Origin: a virus
Virus record (IMG/VR): IMGVR_UViG_3300021437_000018
Location: 1-62,710 of that record
Length of the DNA stretch: 62,710 nt
Reading direction: 5' to 3' (one strand)
A program made the translations under genes and the position numbers. Within the stretch, counting starts at the first letter, position 1. Every line of letters begins with the position of its first letter. Below are positions 8,065 to 16,405 of this stretch, piece by piece. The notes beneath the pieces are model-generated. The model was not told the DNA's origin and made no database searches. It saw nothing but the letters and a program-made list of their open reading frames with translations.

Positions 8065-8741
8065 GTCGCCAGATTACTGTTCGCGACTTCGCGCAGCTGA
8101 CCAAAGACTTGTCGCCCCAAGTCAACGCGGCGTGCATTCGCGGACTACGTTCGGCGGGGCTGCGGGGCGTTGGTGAGGTGGTGCGGCAGATCGACAATGC
8201 CGAGCCCTATCCTGGTGTTGACACGGGGGCCACTCGCCAGTCGGCCATTTGTGAACCTATTCCTGAGGGCGCAGAGCTGAGCGTGAACACGCCACAGGCG
8301 GCCTGGCTAGAGTTCGGCACGCGGCCTCACATGCCCCCGTTGGGGCCGATTCTGACATGGGTAACGCGCAAGTTTGGGCTGGGCATGGGTGGGCGGAGAG
8401 CCAAGAAAATTCGGGCGCGCAAAGCTGGCCCGAAGCCCCCTCCGATGCAGGGCCCGAAGGGGCCACCGAAGCATGGCCCCAAGGCGCCCTCCAAGCAGGG
8501 TCCGCGGCTGTCCAAATTCCACAAGGCGCAGCGGCGCAGCATGAAGCATGCGGCGCAGCAACAGGCGGATGCGGAGAACCTACGTAAAGCGCTGGCCATT
8601 GCGAACAAAGTGCGCTGGAAGATCGCCCACCACGGGACTGCTCCGCGTGGCTACTTCGCCAAGTCCATGGTGACGATCCGCACGAAATACGCACCAAGAG
8701 AAATTCGGCACGAGCTAAAAGCCCTAGAAAAGAGGCTCTGA
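8061..8741 (+). CDS. HK97 gp10-like head-tail joining protein
   Basis: 226 residues from GTG 8061, which overlaps the previous stop as GTGA. The core PQAAWLEFGTRPHMPPLGPI (~75-95) is the hallmark of gp10-like/tail-completion proteins, where an EFGT-x-PHxPP segment follows a helical N-terminus. Residues ~115-150 are a low-complexity Gly-Pro-Lys/Gln insert (GPKPPPMQGPKGPP), absent from typical members and possibly a flexible loop. The C-terminus is basic and helical. It joins head and tail during assembly. Confidence 0.7.
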   Translation: MSRQITVRDFAQLTKDLSPQVNAACIRGLRSAGLRGVGEVVRQIDNAEPYPGVDTGATRQSAICEPIPEGAELSVNTPQAAWLEFGTRPHMPPLGPILTWVTRKFGLGMGGRRAKKIRARKAGPKPPPMQGPKGPPKHGPKAPSKQGPRLSKFHKAQRRSMKHAAQQQADAENLRKALAIANKVRWKIAHHGTAPRGYFAKSMVTIRTKYAPREIRHELKALEKRL

Positions 8742-8872
8742 TGGCGTTTGACTCTAAGAAAATCAAGATGGATCCGAAACCGCTCGCGAAGACCAAGGGC
8801 AAGTCGCCCGGAGTAGCCTTGCCGCCTCTGAAGAAGTCCAAAATCGACCCCAAGAAGATCAAGGGGTTCTGA
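8741..8872 (+). CDS. Small Lys-rich protein (43 aa)
   Basis: 43 residues, MAFDSKKIKMDPKPLAKTKG followed by more Lys/Pro and ending KKIKGF. The ATG overlaps the upstream stop (CTGATG) and the stop lies 3 nt before the next gene, so it fills the gap exactly. KKIKMDP and KKSKIDPKKIKG look like a duplicated motif. The strong positive charge suggests binding to DNA, RNA or an acidic virion protein. Function unknown. Confidence 0.6.
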   Translation: MAFDSKKIKMDPKPLAKTKGKSPGVALPPLKKSKIDPKKIKGF

Positions 8873-8875
8873 TCG

Positions 8876-9571
8876 ATGGCGCTTGGTGACCTGCTAGCTC
8901 CCGTTGGACTGCGGCGAATGCCTCTGGCTTCGCCTCGGGCCATGGCTCCGCGCGACGCGGCAGCAGCGGCGCTGGCAGAGTACCTACGCAAGGCGGTCTG
9001 GTTCATCCCCGCGACAGACCCGGCAGAGAACGTGAACTTCTCGCTCACTTCAGTGCTTGAGGAGTGGCCGAACGAGGACGAGGAGCTGAACCAGCCTTGC
9101 GCTGCCATCACGACGATCACGGAAGAGCGGCAGGCCCACAACTTCGTGCCGACTATCCTCGAGTCGACTTGGAATACCTACGGCACCGGGACGGTGTTGT
9201 GGAAGACCGACGAGTGCGAGATCCTTTTTCAGGTCGACTTTTGGATCACCAACAAGGCTGAGCGCCAAGCTATCGAGGCCGGATTGTCCGAGTACTTCGC
9301 GCCTGAAGAGGGGCGCTGGGGGATCATGCTCGAGGGGCCCGCCGCCTATTGGTCGCAGCCGATTCGGTTCTATTTGCAGCGAATCGATGGGCATAAGCGC
9401 ATGGATGATTCAGATCTGGTGCTTGGCCGCGATCGAAAGCTATTGGTACGACTAATCGCGCAGATTGATGATTTGCAGTTGCGACGCGCTAGTGAGCTAA
9501 ATCCGCAAGTGCGGCTGTCGGTCAATGATGGCCCAAGCGAACTTGTCTTCCCGCGGCCTGCGGGATCCTGA
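8876..9571 (+). CDS. Tail terminator/completion protein
   Basis: 231 residues. An N-terminal helix (DAAAAALAEYLRKAVWF) is followed by an alternating alpha/beta region (ECEILFQVDFWITNKAERQAIE), the pattern of tail-tube terminator proteins that cap the tail and contact the head. It lies directly before the sheath gene. Assignment rests on fold pattern and order. Confidence 0.6.
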   Translation: MALGDLLAPVGLRRMPLASPRAMAPRDAAAAALAEYLRKAVWFIPATDPAENVNFSLTSVLEEWPNEDEELNQPCAAITTITEERQAHNFVPTILESTWNTYGTGTVLWKTDECEILFQVDFWITNKAERQAIEAGLSEYFAPEEGRWGIMLEGPAAYWSQPIRFYLQRIDGHKRMDDSDLVLGRDRKLLVRLIAQIDDLQLRRASELNPQVRLSVNDGPSELVFPRPAGS

Positions 9572-9597
9572 TACATTCCCACGAAGGAGTCATCCCC

Positions 9598-11799
9598 ATG
9601 CCTGGCTATGTCCGACGGTTTACTGAAGTCCCCACCCTCGAAGTCATCCGCGAGATCGAAGGTCTCGTCATTGTCGATCTGGCTCCCCCAGCCCCAGCTA
9701 CCGGTGCGGGCTCTGGCACTGTGTTGCTAGTGGGTGAGTTCGAAGACGGCTATTTTGCCACCGACGAAGAAGCCCTCGGGGGCGTCGAGGTCTATGGCTC
9801 CGGCGACTATCAGCACAAATTCGGCAGCTTTGGCTACGCTTACAACGGAGTGAAGGCCAACCACCCGAGCGCGCGGCGCAGCCTTTCGGAATCCTGGAAC
9901 GGGAACGGGTGGCTTAAGTCCTTTGGACTCAAGGCGAACCGCCTGATCATCAGCCGAGTCGACACTTCGGTGGGTGAGGTGGTGTTTTCGCCACTGGCAA
10001 CGATCAAGAGCGCTGCTGGGCCATGGGTTGGAACGGTAGGGATGATTCTCTCGGCGGCAACGAACACCGGCACGGGTACCACGGCAGCATTGGCTGCAAC
10101 CGCTGCTACCGTCACTGGTTCAGGCGCATCATTCAGCACCATTGTTGGAGGCGACTCCATCAGTCTATCGATTGACGGTGGGCCAGTCACGCCAGTGGTT
10201 TTTGCGGCATCTGACGTTACGCTGGCGACCGTGATCTCCAGGATCAATGCGACCCTTGGGGCCACGGTGGCGAGCGGAAGCGCACAATTGATTTTGACTG
10301 GCCTGCGCCTTGGAACTGGAGGCAAGGTAATTCGCGCTGACATTACGTCGGGCTGCCTCGCGAAGCTCGGTCTAACCGCTGGTACCTCAAGCGGCACCGG
10401 AAATGTAGCCAATCTGGCCACAGTAACAGCGACAGAAGTGGCGACGCTGGTCAACGCCTCGGCCTCAATGACATCGGCAAACGTCAAATCACGGGTCGGC
10501 GCGGACGGTAAGTTGTGGCTCTACCATCTGGTTTCCGCGACGGCCTCAACGATTCAGGTTGACGCTGGCACTGGTGGTATGGGGGCAGCGATGGGGTTCG
10601 TGATTGACACGGACTCAACGATCGCGCTCAACGAAGCAGGTACTATCCCGGCAGGGACGCGAGTCCAAGCCTCGGGCACCGCTGGCACTGAGTGGGTGAC
10701 GATGCAGACGCTCGAGATCCCCGCCGGTGGCGCTGGTCCATTCCCAGTGCGCATTCGTCCTGGGCTCGACAACGGAACTCATGTGGGGGTAGCAATCAGC
10801 GCGGTCAACACCTTGGTGGATGCCCCGTCTTTTGCTACATTTGCGATTTCGAATCCAGCCGCAATCACTGCTGCCCTTACGGAAGGGCAAAAAGATGCGG
10901 CCTACAAAGAGGCCTTGGACGCTACCCTGAATGAGCTTGGGGTTTGCCGAGAGGCTAACTACCTCTTGATTGCTCGCTGCTCCGATTCGGTGAAGCGCGA
11001 AGGTCGAGCTAATGCGGTTCTAGCTACCGAGATCGGCATGTTCGGGCGCAAGTATCTTACTGGCGACATGCTCGGCACGAGTTCCGACGTTTCGGTAGCC
11101 AATGTTGCAAGCTACCGAAGGGATCGGGTTTTCTACACGGCGCTAGCGCTCAAGGTGAAGATCCCGGTCATTGCTGAGCGTGGCACCGCTGGCGGTTCGG
11201 GTTTCACCGCGGACGGCGTGATTGACGTTCGTGCCGATGGCCCGCTTTGCACGCTTTGCGCGCGCCTGCCACCCGAGGAAAACCCTGGGCAACAGACGAA
11301 CCTAATCGATGACTTCTTTGCCGTGAATGCTTACGGCGAGTCGATCACGATCGACACCTACAAGGCGTTCCGCCGTAATGGTATCTGTGCCCCCCGAGTC
11401 GATCGGGTCGGCGGAACCATCTTCCAAAGCGGCGTGACGTCAAGCCTGACTAGCGGCGAGGAAACGATCGCCCGTCGGCGCATGGCGGACTTCATCCAGG
11501 ATTCGGCGATCGGGATCTGGTTGCCCTACTCGAAGAAAATCGCCCGTGAAGCAACTCGCATGCGCGGCCTCGCGAAATGGAACCAATTCTTGGCAGGCCT
11601 CGAGTCGGTGGCGAACCCTGAGAAGAGCCGAATCCATTCCTGGTCTACTGACGACGGCGTGAATGCCGGCAACACCAACGCCACGCTAGCCCTGGGCGTC
11701 TACTACGTGCTGACGAAGGTCAAGACTCACCCGTCTCTGGACTTCATTGTCCTGGAAACCGAGATCGGCGAAAACGCCGTCATCACGAAGACCCTCTAA
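9598..11799 (+). CDS. Contractile tail sheath protein
   Basis: 733 residues with AAGGAG 8 nt before ATG. It opens with a tail-sheath-like GYVRRFTEVPT, has a Thr/Ala/Gly-rich inserted beta domain at ~150-370 of the kind carried on sheath surfaces, and a conserved C-terminal half (KVKIPVIAERGTAGG, later TKVKTHPSLDFIVLETEIGE) resembling the tube-contacting core. It polymerises around the tube and contracts during injection, which establishes myovirus morphology. It is followed at once by the tube gene. Confidence 0.9.
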   Translation: MPGYVRRFTEVPTLEVIREIEGLVIVDLAPPAPATGAGSGTVLLVGEFEDGYFATDEEALGGVEVYGSGDYQHKFGSFGYAYNGVKANHPSARRSLSESWNGNGWLKSFGLKANRLIISRVDTSVGEVVFSPLATIKSAAGPWVGTVGMILSAATNTGTGTTAALAATAATVTGSGASFSTIVGGDSISLSIDGGPVTPVVFAASDVTLATVISRINATLGATVASGSAQLILTGLRLGTGGKVIRADITSGCLAKLGLTAGTSSGTGNVANLATVTATEVATLVNASASMTSANVKSRVGADGKLWLYHLVSATASTIQVDAGTGGMGAAMGFVIDTDSTIALNEAGTIPAGTRVQASGTAGTEWVTMQTLEIPAGGAGPFPVRIRPGLDNGTHVGVAISAVNTLVDAPSFATFAISNPAAITAALTEGQKDAAYKEALDATLNELGVCREANYLLIARCSDSVKREGRANAVLATEIGMFGRKYLTGDMLGTSSDVSVANVASYRRDRVFYTALALKVKIPVIAERGTAGGSGFTADGVIDVRADGPLCTLCARLPPEENPGQQTNLIDDFFAVNAYGESITIDTYKAFRRNGICAPRVDRVGGTIFQSGVTSSLTSGEETIARRRMADFIQDSAIGIWLPYSKKIAREATRMRGLAKWNQFLAGLESVANPEKSRIHSWSTDDGVNAGNTNATLALGVYYVLTKVKTHPSLDFIVLETEIGENAVITKTL

Positions 11800-11829
11800 T
11801 TCTGGGCAATTTGAAGGAGAATTACGACA

Positions 11830-12267
11830 ATGGCACAACGAGTAAAAGGCCTAGAATGTTCGCTGGCTCTGTCCACGCCTGACGGCGCAGACGAGGAGGT
11901 TTTCGACGACATCATTGAGTCCGAACTGAACATGGACATGGAGATCCTGGAAAAAGCCTACCTCGGGCAGACGGGTTCGAAGTTCGATGACCTATTCAAG
12001 GGTTTTTCGGGAACGTCCAAGGTCCACATGGAAGGGCCAACGTTCTTCTCTCTCTCCGGGAAGATTCAGGATCGAGCAACGCGGCGCACGCCTGCCGATG
12101 GGGTGTTTTCGCTATCCTTTACGGTCAATTTCCCCTCAGGCGCGCGAGCGCGATTGACTGCCGAAGACATCTTCTTCGGGACCATTCCGATGAAAATTGG
12201 CGGGCAGTCCGAATACGTCGAGATGGAACTCACGTGGAAATGCTCCACGTTGCGCCGAATCCTCTAG
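11830..12267 (+). CDS. Tail tube protein
   Basis: 145 residues with AAGGAG upstream. Size, the position after the sheath, and the beta pattern (FSLSFTVNFPSGARARLTAE, EYVEMELTWKCS) match gp19/FII-like tube subunits, which stack as hexameric rings to form the DNA conduit. An intrinsic terminator follows, as is common after this abundant product. Confidence 0.85.
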   Translation: MAQRVKGLECSLALSTPDGADEEVFDDIIESELNMDMEILEKAYLGQTGSKFDDLFKGFSGTSKVHMEGPTFFSLSGKIQDRATRRTPADGVFSLSFTVNFPSGARARLTAEDIFFGTIPMKIGGQSEYVEMELTWKCSTLRRIL

Positions 12268-12304
12268 ATCAGGCATAGTGGCTATTGCCACGGCGCAGCA
12301 GCAA

Positions 12305-12340
12305 GAGGCTCCGGGGATCCCCTCGGGGCCCTTTGCTTTT
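12305..12340 (+). terminator. Rho-independent terminator after tail tube gene
   Basis: GGCTCCGGGG (12307-12316) and CCCCTCGGGGCC (12319-12330) form a GC-rich stem with G-U pairs and a short loop, followed by CTTTGCTTTT. Outer arms GCAGCAA and TTGCTGC extend the pairing. It separates sheath-tube from the less abundant chaperone and tape-measure genes. Confidence 0.75.
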
Positions 12341-12383
12341 CATGGTTGCTGCGTCGCTGGCCTCTAAACCATGGAGAGCCACA

Positions 12384-12938
12384 ATGTCAGTAGAAAAGAA
12401 CAGACCGAAGCGCAACGCAGCCGAAACAGTCATGACCGAGGGCGTCGAGCCGCCAGTAGAAGCCCTGGCGCCGTTGGTCGCCCCAAAGCCCCAGTTACTC
12501 AATGAGGATCCGAACCTACTCGCGAAACTGTTCGAGGCCTTCACGCCCACGGGTAAGGCCGCGCTGACGGACAAGCCATTGCTGCCGGTGCGCACGGTGA
12601 CTTTTACCGTCGACGGCGCGGAATGCGCTCCCGGTGTGTTTGTCGACGTAAATGGCGATTACTTCGATTTCCAGCTCACCATGCGTAGCCTCGACAGTGC
12701 GCAGGAAATGGCGACTCTCGATTCGGTGACGGGCTCTGGGCACACGGTGCCTCCGCTCATGTCTCGAGCGATGTTGTATAAAATGAACGGGGCGATCATC
12801 ACTCCACGCCAGCGCGAATGGCTTTGGGAGGCGCTCGACATGCGCGGGCGGCAGCTCTGTTTCGTTGCCTATCAGCAGATGGGCGGGGCGTCGGCGGCAG
12901 CTCTGGGAAAATTCCGAGCAAGCTTTACGATCGGCTGA
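12384..12938 (+). CDS. Tail assembly chaperone, short form (gpG-like)
   Basis: 184 residues from ATG 12384 (GGAGAG upstream; an ATG at 12285 would read through the terminator). Residues ~65-170 contain VTFTVDGAECAPGVFVDVNG and QREWLWEALDMRGRQLC, compatible with chaperones that bind the tape measure. It lies between tube and tape measure, and a slippery heptamer near its 3' end allows a longer product, the classic two-protein arrangement. Confidence 0.75.
   Translation: MSVEKNRPKRNAAETVMTEGVEPPVEALAPLVAPKPQLLNEDPNLLAKLFEAFTPTGKAALTDKPLLPVRTVTFTVDGAECAPGVFVDVNGDYFDFQLTMRSLDSAQEMATLDSVTGSGHTVPPLMSRAMLYKMNGAIITPRQREWLWEALDMRGRQLCFVAYQQMGGASAAALGKFRASFTIG
12905..12911 (+). promoter_or_regulatory. 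-1 frameshift slippery site G GGA AAA
   Basis: In the chaperone frame the codons read CTG GGA AAA, giving the X XXY YYZ heptamer G GGA AAA. Slippage by -1 lets ribosomes enter an open frame that runs to 13177. The lambda G/GT site is GGGAAAG. No strong downstream hairpin is obvious, also as in lambda. Confidence 0.8.
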
Positions 12939-13177
12939 GGTCTCGAGTCTATGCCCCGTTGGCGCTGCAAATTGCGTGGTGCCTGGCGTGGAGCAAGATA
13001 GGTACCGAAAGGCCCCTGCGTGAGCTCTGGTCGCGGATAGCGTACGCCACGAGGTACGGGCGGATCACACTCACGGAAGCGGTAGAGCTTGACCAATGGC
13101 AACTGAACCGGTTCCTCGTGGCGCTCAACGAATTGGTGCGCCAAGAGAACGGCCCGGCCGGATCGCACGAAAAGTAG
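12911..13177 (+). CDS. Frameshift extension of tail assembly chaperone (T domain of gpGT-like fusion)
   Basis: Read in the -1 frame after AAA at 12909-12911, this adds 88 residues (IPSKLYDRLRSRVYAPLALQ onward, ending GPAGSHEK), making a ~264-residue fusion. The segment has no good start of its own; the nearest, at 12818, lies in the overlap without a ribosome-binding site. In known phages the G:GT ratio is set by slippage efficiency and GT recruits tube protein to the tape measure. The extension is helical and ends just before the tape measure gene. Confidence 0.75.
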   Translation: MPSKLYDRLRSRVYAPLALQIAWCLAWSKIGTERPLRELWSRIAYATRYGRITLTEAVELDQWQLNRFLVALNELVRQENGPAGSHEK

Positions 13178-13185
13178 AACTCGGG

Positions 13186-13191
13186 TAGACT
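13186..13191 (+). promoter_or_regulatory. TAGACT -10-like box 6 bp before tape measure start
   Basis: TAGACT is followed by 6 bp and the GTG start at 13198, the layout of the other putative leaderless promoters. No convincing -35 is seen (TCGCAC at 17 bp). The gene has no Shine-Dalgarno. Confidence 0.35.
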
Positions 13192-13197
13192 GCTCGG

Positions 13198-15129
13198 GTG
13201 TCCGCTGATTTTGACGTCCGAGCAAAACTGACCCTCGACAGCCAAGCTGCGTTCGGTGGAGCGCAGCGGCTGTCGAGCACGATGCTTGACCTATCGCACC
13301 AATTGCAGGGCGCGCAAGGGCTCGCCGGTGGCCTACTGGGGCGCGTCGTGGGGCTGGGGGCTGCCTACTTCGGCCTGAATGCTGGGATCAATGTATTCAA
13401 AGGCTTGGTCAGCTCTGCTGTGGATTACACGGCGGAGCTGCAATCGACTAAGATTGGCCTGCAGTCCGTGCTTTCTGCGGTTACCGGCGCCTCATGGGAG
13501 GAGGCGGGAAAACAAGGTGAGGAGGCATTCAAGCGGATCCAGGACGCAGCCATTGAAAGCCCGGCTACAGCGCGACAGATGTTCGACATCTTCAATGGAA
13601 TCGTTGGTCCGGTAATGAACACCGGCGCGTCTATGGAAAAGGTCATCAGCCTAACCAACGATGCAACAATGGCAGCGGCGGGCTTGCACGTGGATTTCGC
13701 GCAAGCGTCGCGGGACATGTCGATGATGGTGCGCGGCGCGGCTGGAGTGGACGTCAAGCTGTTCTCGCTGTTGCGAGCGTCAAACGCGATCAAAGAAACT
13801 ACCGAGCAATGGAATAAGAATCTGACTGCGGCGCAGCGCGTTGAAAAACTCGCTCAGGCCCTGGCGAAGTTCAAGCGAGCCGGTGATGCGTATGGCAAAT
13901 CGTGGCTTGGTATCACGTCCACACTGACCGACCTAAAGGATCGATTCAAGTCGGCTTTCATGTCACCGATCATGGACATGGCAGCACGGCGGCTGTTCGC
14001 GGCAAATCAGAATATGATTAAGAACCAGGCGCAAATCGTGCGACTGGCAACGATTTATGGAGAGCGCGTGGCCATTGCATTGGAGCATGGTTGGGAGCGC
14101 GGGATGGAGCTATGGGGTGAATTGGTCGAGAATTGGGGTGCCCTCAGTAGAGGTTTTGACCACGCAATGATTAAGGTGCATCAGTTTGCCCCGATGTTGC
14201 TCAGGGCTGCCAAGATCTATGCCGGGGTGTCTGTTGCGGGCAACGTGGCCGGCAAAGGGTTGCAGGTTGGGGCCGGGGTGATTGGCACTGGTGGTATGGC
14301 TGCCGGTGGTATGTCCAAGCTCCTTGGCCTGCTGGGGGGCGGGAGCGCTGCAGGGGCAGCCGGAGCAGCGGCAGAGGGCACGGCGGCAGCAGTGGCCGGG
14401 GAAACGGCAGCAGCGGGGGCAGCAGCGGCAGGCGCGGCGGTGTCCATTGGCGCGGTGGCGGCGGGTCTGGTGCTCGTGGCTGCCACGGCGGAACCGGTGA
14501 TCGACAACTGGCAGGGGATCAAGACCGCGGCTCTTACCACGACCGAGAGCGTTTGGAATTCGCTCGTGGACGCCGGCAAGTCTATTTGGTCAGCTCTGCG
14601 GGGCCCGATGTATTTGATTGGCGGGGCGTTGACTACGTTTGGGCAGTTGGTCGGGGTAACGCTTGTCGCTGGCGTCAACGTGGCAGCAAATGCGATCCGT
14701 TGGTTCTTCGACAATATCGAGCCGATTTCAACAGCGATCATGGAGTGGGCCGTCCCCGCAATGAAGGCCCTGGTTTGGTGGATCAACGACCTATCGAAAG
14801 CAATGGACAAGGTCACCGGACGAACTACGGTGATGCAAGCGGCCGATAATTCGTTCAAGCAAGGCGATTGGGTCGCATCAGAAAACACGATGGCGGCGAT
14901 CCTGGCTGGTTCCAACGTCGCGTCCGTGACGGAAGCGAAGCGGCAAAGGGACTTGGCCAAGCAGACCACGAAGGTCACCAACGATTTCCGAGGGAGCAAT
15001 ATCAAAATTGATCAAAAATTCGAAGGCGACCAAGATCCAGATCGGATTGTGGTCGGCATGATGAGCGATCTCACTCGTCAGGCCGAATTGAGACTTTCGT
15101 CTGGTTACGCTGGCGTTTTCACGAGGTAA
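13198..15129 (+). CDS. Tail tape measure protein
   Basis: 643 residues from GTG. The N-terminal ~330 residues are helical and include an IFNGIVGPVM segment typical of tape measures. Residues ~345-440 form a long Gly/Ala-rich hydrophobic stretch (about 14341-14480), likely membrane-active on ejection. A further hydrophobic pair lies at ~475-515. It follows the chaperone pair and precedes hub genes. Tape measure length sets tail length; 643 residues implies a fairly short tail of roughly 100 nm at ~0.15 nm per residue. No lysozyme domain is visible. Confidence 0.85.
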   Translation: MSADFDVRAKLTLDSQAAFGGAQRLSSTMLDLSHQLQGAQGLAGGLLGRVVGLGAAYFGLNAGINVFKGLVSSAVDYTAELQSTKIGLQSVLSAVTGASWEEAGKQGEEAFKRIQDAAIESPATARQMFDIFNGIVGPVMNTGASMEKVISLTNDATMAAAGLHVDFAQASRDMSMMVRGAAGVDVKLFSLLRASNAIKETTEQWNKNLTAAQRVEKLAQALAKFKRAGDAYGKSWLGITSTLTDLKDRFKSAFMSPIMDMAARRLFAANQNMIKNQAQIVRLATIYGERVAIALEHGWERGMELWGELVENWGALSRGFDHAMIKVHQFAPMLLRAAKIYAGVSVAGNVAGKGLQVGAGVIGTGGMAAGGMSKLLGLLGGGSAAGAAGAAAEGTAAAVAGETAAAGAAAAGAAVSIGAVAAGLVLVAATAEPVIDNWQGIKTAALTTTESVWNSLVDAGKSIWSALRGPMYLIGGALTTFGQLVGVTLVAGVNVAANAIRWFFDNIEPISTAIMEWAVPAMKALVWWINDLSKAMDKVTGRTTVMQAADNSFKQGDWVASENTMAAILAGSNVASVTEAKRQRDLAKQTTKVTNDFRGSNIKIDQKFEGDQDPDRIVVGMMSDLTRQAELRLSSGYAGVFTR

Positions 15130-15133
15130 ACCC

Positions 15134-16402
15134 ATGGCACTTGGACTAGGTGGATTTGGTTCGGCTCTGGCAGTAGCGGCAGACACGCTGGGGCTCAGCT
15201 CATTCACCGATGGGCCACGCGTTCCCGGGACGTCCATGGAACTCCATGTGGACGGAGGGGATCGCGTTGAGCTCCGTGATCGTGCGATGCCCTTCGAAGA
15301 ATTGGCATTCCCGGTTGAGCAACGCACAAAAAAGACGCTCTATCCAGGCAACCCGATTGCTTCGTTGCAAATTCTTGGCGCGGACAATTTGCCGAGCGAG
15401 CTTGAGGGCGAGTGGAATCACCGCTTTTTGCCGGGCTCTGTTTTGGTAAATAGCGATCCAACAACGATTGAGTCACCTGAGCAGCTTTGCTGGCTATTTG
15501 ATGGAATCGTGCGGTCGGGGCGCACGGTGAAGGTGCAATGGCTGCATTATGCGCGAATCGGGGTATTGAAGAAGTTTGAACCTATTTGGCTACGCGCGAG
15601 CGATTGCAAGTGGCGCATGTCGTTCGAGTGGATCGCTGACAACGATTCGATGCCCGTGGTGGTCAAGGATCTTGGTAGCGGGTTTGGCATTTCAGATTTG
15701 ATGCGGATCCTCAATCTGGCCGAGGACCTGATGACTCTTGGCCCAATGCTCGCGCGTTCACTCGCAGCGATGTTGGTCAGTGGGATCAAGTCGATCCGCG
15801 AAAAGGTGTCGAAGTTGATTCAGGTGCTTGGTGCCATAGAGGCATTGGTGAACTTGCCGGCAGCGCTTTGGGGTGCGGTCAAGTCAGCGATCAAGTCGAT
15901 TTGTGACGAGTGCCGAGAAATGAGTCGGCGCCTGTCTGGTCCGCGGTTGTCCTCCCGGGGAACGAGCGGTAACCCTGAAATTGTTGGAACCGCATCGGCT
16001 GCTCTTGTTCGAGATCCAACTAGCCCCAGTGGAGCCGCTCAATCAGGGGCTTCGCAGGCGCTTGCGTTTGAAGCGTGGGCGCGCACAACGGCGCGCACAG
16101 TGAGTGACCTGCGGCACCAGGCCATCTTGATTGGGATTGCCTTAGAAGCGCGGGTACGGCCCGAGGCGGTAAAGGCACTCACGGTGCGCGAAGGCGAGAC
16201 GGCGTGGAGCGTTGCGGCGCGAGAGTATGGCTCAGCCGAATACGCCAACTATTTGATCGAGATCAATCACCTGCAGGGGGCGAAGCTAGTGCCAGGGACC
16301 ACGCTACGGATCCCGGCTCGGCCATTCGGGGCTGCTCCCGACGTCGAGCCAACCGACACCGACGTGATAGATCTGCAGAACCCTGTTCCGTGCCAGGTGT
16401 AG
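15134..16402 (+). CDS. Tail/baseplate protein with C-terminal LysM domain
   Basis: 422 residues. The N-terminal ~180 residues are beta-rich (FLPGSVLVNSDPTTIE, WLFDGIVRSGRTVKVQWL), and the centre is helical with hydrophobic segments. Residues ~345-397 (LTVREGETAWSVAAREYGSA, then NHLQGAKLVPGTTLRIPA) match a LysM fold of the kind found in T4 gp53 and Mu-like tail proteins, where it aids baseplate assembly or contacts peptidoglycan. It lies between the tape measure and hub. Confidence 0.75.
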   Translation: MALGLGGFGSALAVAADTLGLSSFTDGPRVPGTSMELHVDGGDRVELRDRAMPFEELAFPVEQRTKKTLYPGNPIASLQILGADNLPSELEGEWNHRFLPGSVLVNSDPTTIESPEQLCWLFDGIVRSGRTVKVQWLHYARIGVLKKFEPIWLRASDCKWRMSFEWIADNDSMPVVVKDLGSGFGISDLMRILNLAEDLMTLGPMLARSLAAMLVSGIKSIREKVSKLIQVLGAIEALVNLPAALWGAVKSAIKSICDECREMSRRLSGPRLSSRGTSGNPEIVGTASAALVRDPTSPSGAAQSGASQALAFEAWARTTARTVSDLRHQAILIGIALEARVRPEAVKALTVREGETAWSVAAREYGSAEYANYLIEINHLQGAKLVPGTTLRIPARPFGAAPDVEPTDTDVIDLQNPVPCQV

Positions 16403-16405
16403 CCG

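Noticed and set aside
12285-12383. N-terminal extension of the tail chaperone
   Set aside because: It would translate through the terminator; ATG 12384 has a GGAGAG site.
14217-15005. 262-residue minus-strand ORF inside the tape measure gene
   Set aside because: Antisense of the Ala/Gly-rich segment, with Pro/Ala-rich product and no start signals.
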